Positions 59,530-64,000 of a DNA stretch of 64,000 nt are shown here, one piece after another (position 1 is the first letter of the stretch; each line of letters starts with the position of its first letter). The DNA comes from Eopsaltria australis (Eukaryota; Chordata; Aves; Passeriformes; Petroicidae), in the NCBI GenBank assembly GCA_034509425.1, contig JAVTVJ010000653.1:248001-312000 (forward strand), read 5' to 3'. The notes under the pieces are model-generated. The model was not told the origin of the DNA. It worked only from the letters and a program-made list of their open reading frames with translations, and searched no databases. Made by a program: the position numbers and the translations under genes.

Positions 59530-60135
59530 CAGCAGCGAGCTGCCCCCTCCCACAGTCTGCCTGAGGGTTCTGGCACTGACAGGTCCTGGGTCTCCCAGGG
59601 TCAGCAAGAGGTGGGATGGCTGGTGAGGCCATGGCTGCTTCATCAGGCTTGGCCAAGGGGCTCTGGCCTTGGCAGGGTGCTCTTTGCCAACAGGATGCCA
59701 AGGGAAGAATCATCAGCAGCTGCTGAAGCAGGCAGTGCTGTGTCCTTGCTGCACTGGCTGGCAAAGCTTGGGCCCACAGCAGCCGCAGAGCCCAGCTCTG
59801 CTGCAGGAGGGGTCGAGGCTGGCTGCGGAGGCCGATATGCCAGGAGCCCCTGGCATGACGGGTTTGTGCTGCAACCCCAGCTGTCCTGGCACAGCTCAGA
59901 CCTGACCTCAGGGACAGGGAGGCCCAGTCAGGTGTTAACTGTGCTGTTCTCCCCACATTCACAGGACGGCCTCAACAGCTGCCTCCACCAACAGACCCCC
60001 AGGCCCTCACCAGCCCCACCTGCAGTGTCACCCTCTGCACCCTCCTGGTGCTGCTCCCCTCCCCTCCCTCGGGGTGAGGACCCCGCTGATCCCTGACAAA
60101 GACACACACCCGGTTAGCACAGGGGTTTCACGGTG
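59530..60135. other. Spacer between convergent genes SRA1 and EIF4EBP3
   Basis: About 600 bp of unremarkable GC-moderate DNA between two facing 3' ends. No exon, repeat or RNA gene is seen. Confidence 0.6.
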
Positions 60136-60141
60136 TTTATT
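60136..60141 (-). terminator. poly(A) signal AATAAA of EIF4EBP3
   Basis: TTTATT on the plus strand, about 175 bp past the EIF4EBP3 stop codon on the minus strand. Confidence 0.75.
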
Positions 60142-60313
60142 GATCAAGCATGAGCTCCTAGGCAATTGCACCAGCCACTTGTGCTAGAGCCTGAGGTGTC
60201 ACACGTCCATCCCCAGCATCAGAGAGGGCTGCAGCCAGCTGGTCACGGTGCCAGCACCTCCACGAGGCCCAGGAACAGGCCCAGCCATGGCCTGGAGACG
60301 GGGAGATGGAAAC

Positions 60314-60684
60314 TCAGACGTCCATCTCAAACTGGTCTTGATCTGTAAGGGCATGGATGGATACAGGAGCAGGGTTAGGATGGGGCTGGCTTGGCAGACG
60401 GGCAGGCAGTGGGGGTAGGAGCTGGAACTGTGGCTAGGCTGGGAGCTCACAGTGTCCCACGCCCCAGGCAGGTGGTCCATGGGCAGGGGCCGTGGCCCTG
60501 GGCTGCTCACCTGGCATGGCCTCTTGGCTCTCATTCCGCTCCTTGAGCTCCTCCAGCTTGACGAGGCTGGACTGGGCCAGGGATGTGACACCGGGGGTCT
60601 GGGGCAGGCAGCAGGGAGGGGTCCTGGCCGCGGGTGAATTCTTGCACTCCAGCAGGAACTTGCGGTCGCAGATGATGCGGGTAC
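60314..60684 (-). CDS. EIF4EBP3: EIF4EBP3 exons 2-3 (4E-BP3), with altered eIF4E-binding motif
   Basis: 4E-BPs block translation initiation by binding eIF4E and are controlled by mTORC1. Exon 2 is 60684-60511 and exon 3 is 60342-60314, joined in frame (phase 1). Exon 2 encodes [18 protein letters not shown] followed by [16 protein letters not shown], very close to human. However, the invariant Tyr of the YxxxxLphi motif is Cys (TGC where TAC is expected). The gene keeps a TP phospho-site and ends in the TOS-like motif FEMDV (human FEMDI). It lies on the minus strand downstream of ANKHD1, as in human, where the two genes can be read through as a fusion. The first exon is the degenerate piece at 62034-62148. 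The high conservation of exon 2 argues for a functional protein, perhaps only within a fusion. Confidence 0.9.
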
Positions 60685-62033
60685 CTGCCAAAAGCGGGGG
60701 CTGTCAGGCACTGCTGGCCCTGGCCACCCCTGCCCCCGAGCACCTCAGCCCAGAGCAGGGGGTGGGGCCCAGTGCTTGGCCGTGGCTCATGGACACATCT
60801 GGCTCTGGAGCCACCAGGGGCTTCCCACAAGGCAGCCTGTGACACTCATCCTGCCCAGCAGCCATTCCCCACATTATTGCTCCCCTTCAGGCTCCTGAAG
60901 CTCTGCAGGATGCAGCACAGGGGCTTCAGCCTCCACAGGGCTACCCCATGGTGGCCAACATTGGCCACCCCTGTGCTGCCTGGAGGGCTGGGCCAGTCCT
61001 GGGGCACACAGCAAGGTGCTGGCCAGGCAGCAACAGCTTCATGCAGTGCCCTGTTCCAGGGTGGGTATCCCACGGTGGGCACCCTGGGGACCTGTTCCCA
61101 CTGGTTCAGCCACCTGCTGCTCCCTGCAAGGGGACAACAGCTGGGTTGGATGGGACACCTCCTCCTCCTCCAACCTGCTGGGTGTGCAGTGTCCACCCGG
61201 GGCACACGCTGCCTCCTCCCCCTGCTCCAAGGGGCTGCCAGCAATGCCTGAGGCCACACCAGTCCGTGTGCCACATCTGCAGCCTTGCCACCCCCTGCCC
61301 ATCCCAGCTCCCTGCCAGGCTCTGGCAGCGAGTGCAGCCCAGAGTTGCTGCCCGAGGTGCCAGTGAGCCCAAAGCTCCTGCTTGGCACCACAAACATCTT
61401 AACACAGCCCATGCCTGCCATGGCCCTGCAGCACCGGGCTGGGCTCCCTCATCCCAAAGAAGATAATTGAAGGCACAGAATGGAGCCAGTGCCCACAGGG
61501 AAAACATGGCCAGCTCAGGAATGAGGCACATGCTTCCCTGAGGACAGACAGCAAGAAAGGAGCTGCTCAGTGGCTGACCCAGGGGGTCAGAAGGGGGATG
61601 GAGGACAGGTCTGGGGGAGCCCTGCCACGCAGGTCTGGTGAACATGGGCAGGCACAGATTCTGGCATTACCCCATGATTTCCCTGCATTCAGCCAGCCCA
61701 CCCTGAGGGACCAGCACTGCACTCAGCACCCCCTGGCACTGCCACCAGCCCGCTCCCCAGAAGCACAAGGCCCTGCCTCTGCCTGTGCCCCCCTGCAACC
61801 ATGGGGCGGTGATGGTTCAAAGCACAATCTTCCTACAAAAGTTTGGGTTTCCCTTTTCCACTTCAGTGGAGGCTGCTGGGGCCACTTGGATCTTGCCCAG
61901 AGTCCCCAGGGAAGGAGCTGCATGGGGGAGAACCCAGCAAGGGACCCATGCAGCAAAGAGCTGCCTATGTTAGGCCAGGCTGGGGTGGCTGAGGCTGTTC
62001 CAGGGGCAGTCCTGTCCCCATCCTGGCTCTTGC

Positions 62034-62148
62034 CCCCTGGTGTCACAGAGTAGACTGTGCCACTCGCCCTGGAGGTGCAGCCCTCCAGGATGGGGAGACA
62101 GTGGCTCCCTAGAATGGGGCAGGAGGAGGTGGCAGTGCTTGTTGCAGC
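62034..62148 (-). CDS. EIF4EBP3: EIF4EBP3 exon-1 homologue, degenerate, no ATG
   Basis: Translates to ATSTATSSCPILGS then ...CTSRASGTVYSVTPGG, alignable to the human start STSTSCPIPGG...YSTTPGGTLYATTPGG. The last codon is completed exactly by exon 2 (G|GT, Gly-Thr-Arg). The first TTPGGT phospho-motif has become SRASGT and its preceding Tyr is Cys; the second TPGG is kept. No in-frame ATG exists back to the upstream stop at 62223-62221. The splice donor reads GG|GCAAGA, a GC donor. It may be an inactive exon, an internal exon of an ANKHD1 fusion, or start at a non-ATG codon. Confidence 0.6.
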
Positions 62149-63239
62149 CAAGGAACCCACAGAAGTGGGCACCCCACCCCTGCCCTGCACCTCACCCTGA
62201 GAGCACAGACCTGCTGCACCTCAACACTGCTTGTTTTCAGCACAATTGCTGCTGACACGTGTCCCCTGCCCATGGCAGGCTGTTGGACTTCGAGGCCACT
62301 TCCAACACAAACCTTTCTGTGACTCTGATTCTATGTGTATCTCCTTTGGTGTTGGCAGTACCAGTGGGGCAGCAGCAGTTCAATTTTTTTTGCATTTTGT
62401 CCTCAAGAAAAATATCTGAATATACCATCCAGTAGTGCTTCCGAGGTTGATCTGCCTGTGGTACTTGGATACTGCTTGTGCAGTTTGGGTTTTCAGTACT
62501 TCTCTATGCTTTTACTGGGGAAACTCTGCTGCTGCATGAAAGGATTTGTCTGGGTAAGGTGGAAGAAGGTGAAGTCTCCACCTGGTCTGAGGTTGATCCA
62601 TTGGATTAGACACTGTGTGCACTGGAGTTACCTGCTTAAGGAATGGATCCAACATTCTGTGTAGTTACTGCATCACTTTGGAGCAAAAGCAGAAATAAGC
62701 ACAGAACAAGTGCAGAAAGTAGAGAACTGGGTCAGGAATTAATGTTCATCTTAAGCAGTGTGCAAAAATCCTCCTCCTCACAGAAAGGACTTGAGGAGCT
62801 CTTAGCAGATTTACAGCATTACAAGAAGCTTAGAACTGAATTTATTACATTTTCCTCTAGTGGGAAGCACTTTTCTAAGATCTGCTTCTGGGCAGGTGAA
62901 GGAACCCTGTGTTCACCTGTCACTGTTGCCAGCCCTTCTTTGCAGCCCTGAGCAAAACCTGATCTTTCAGGTGACCACCTGCCAAAAGTGCCAGGAGCAG
63001 CAGAACTAATCCAGAAGGAAAAAAAAACGTAACACAGAAGCAGGTTCACACCAATAAAAGGCTCACAAGTGACAGGGAAGACATCTGTGACTCCAAACCC
63101 TCCCAAACCTGACTGCAGCCACGTGCTCAGGACGTGACCCTGGGGAGATGCGTCACCGGGCACGGCAGCAGCTCCTGAGGACAACAACATACAGCCCTTT
63201 CCAAAATTCTCACACACAACCTCTAAATGCTGTTTGCCT
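62149..63239. other. Spacer between ANKHD1 3' end and EIF4EBP3
   Basis: About 1.1 kb with no recognisable exon. In a readthrough ANKHD1-EIF4EBP3 transcript it would be intron. Confidence 0.5.
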
Positions 63240-63245
63240 TTTATT
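63240..63245 (-). terminator. poly(A) signal AATAAA of ANKHD1
   Basis: TTTATT on the plus strand, about 420 bp past the ANKHD1 stop on the minus strand. Confidence 0.65.
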
Positions 63246-63664
63246 GAGTATTCAGGTAAATATTTCACATTAATACAGGCTACATTAAGTAGAGCCACTA
63301 TACGACATGAAATTTACTCAGCTTTTCCTTTTAAGTCTGTAAACAATTAAACAGGTATTTACCACCCTAAAAGGTCAAAATCATGTCATCAGCTAGTTCT
63401 CTGCTGCATACAAGGAGCATTCAGTAGTGTTTAGCCAAAAGCACTAGTTTTCTCTGATTTTTTAAGTTTGAAGTGGCTAAACTAACTAGAGATCAGAATC
63501 AGTTTGTATAGGTAAGTCAATTTGTTCTTATACAATGGGCAATCGAGATCCATTGTTACAGCCCACAGAAAATTGCTTAGTTAGGCACATGAAAAAAATC
63601 CCCAGGGTTCTTCCAGGTCATAAAGATTCCCAAACCAGGCTAAAAAAGGACAGACCCCCTTAAA

Positions 63665-63724
63665 TCAGTTGACGTACTTGAGATGCATGTTTCCAATGTG
63701 AGGTGCCCAGGTGCCAGGCCAAAT
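63665..63724 (-). CDS. ANKHD1: ANKHD1, last coding exon (partial gene)
   Basis: After a good acceptor (TTCTTGCTGTAG) the 60 nt encode IWPGTWAPHIGNMHLKYVN and a TGA stop, which I recognise as the C-terminus shared by the MASK family (ANKHD1/ANKRD17). The position directly upstream of EIF4EBP3 on the same strand makes it ANKHD1, a large ankyrin-repeat and KH-domain scaffold. The remaining exons lie beyond the right edge. Identification rests on a short peptide plus synteny. Confidence 0.75.
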   Translation of the reverse strand: MWPGTWAPHIGNMHLKYVN

Positions 63725-64000
63725 CTACAGCAAGAAATAAAAAGACAAATCTATTATAAAAACAAATAAAGATTCCTTTAACAGTGTTTTATCACTGAGG
63801 GCCAGCGTAAGGCTTCCCTCAAAATGCAACCAGACTGTCCAAAGGCAGGACTCTCCAGCTCTGGCCAAGGTCTGACTGACATCCTGCAAGGTGCTGAGTA
63901 TGGATGCAAACCCTCTCACTTGTACCAGTCCATGACCTGGCTGAGCAGCCTTGAAATGCTGCTCGTTTTACCTGCAAGGTTTGGCACCAATAGTGCTATG
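63725..64000 (-). other. ANKHD1 intron, cut by the window edge
   Basis: No further ANKHD1 exon with matching phase is seen up to the edge. Confidence 0.5.

Noticed and set aside
63971..64000. Possible ANKHD1 exon ending CAG|GTAAAA on the minus strand
   Set aside because: In the phase required by the last exon it contains an in-frame TAG, so it is not accepted as a coding exon.

Overview
The window is nuclear DNA from a vertebrate, almost certainly a bird. It has split genes with GT-AG introns and compact CpG-rich promoters. It also carries many short 3' fragments of CR1 LINEs, the characteristic avian retrotransposon. I cannot name the species from sequence alone. No prokaryotic or organellar features are present.

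Layout from left to right: (1) 1-3.8 kb is intergenic with a GGGAA microsatellite. (2) 3.8-9.3 kb, minus strand, is a clustered-type protocadherin. One large exon carries the cadherin ectodomain and membrane segment, followed by three small constant exons (59, 89 and 248 coding nt) that assemble in frame to 960 residues. (3) 9.3-19.4 kb is a GC-rich upstream block followed by non-coding DNA. (4) 19.7-28.2 kb, minus strand, is ZMAT2 (six exons, 199 aa). It shares a 120 bp head-to-head promoter with (5) HARS2 (28.4-33.3 kb, plus, 12 exons, 507 aa), a histidyl-tRNA synthetase with a mitochondrial-type leader. (6) HARS1 (34.1-46.3 kb, plus, 13 exons, 503 aa) is the cytosolic paralogue with a WHEP segment. 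(7) 46.3-53.5 kb holds no recognised gene, but has an orphan CpG island with a TATA box. (8) APBB3/FE65L2 (53.5-57.7 kb, plus, 485 aa) includes a 6-nt microexon. (9) SRA1 (57.9-59.35 kb, plus, 234 aa). (10) EIF4EBP3 (60.3-62.1 kb, minus) has well conserved exons 2-3 but a degenerate first exon. (11) The last coding exon of ANKHD1 (63.7 kb, minus).

The order protocadherin-ZMAT2-HARS2-HARS1-...-APBB3-SRA1-EIF4EBP3-ANKHD1 matches the human 5q31.3 order. There are two differences. The two synthetases lie in tandem, not head to head. The human block between HARS1 and APBB3 (DND1, WDR55, IK, NDUFA2, TMCO6, CD14, SLC35A4) is not visible here.

The genes do not form one pathway. They are housekeeping genes (tRNA charging, splicing, translation control) next to a neuronal adhesion gene. 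The most notable observations are: a lone protocadherin with private constant exons; about 99% identity between HARS1 and HARS2 across introns as well as exons; matching U12-type introns in both synthetases; the APBB3 microexon; and loss of the key tyrosine, and of any visible start codon, in EIF4EBP3. All splice sites were read by eye; no alignment or transcript data were used.
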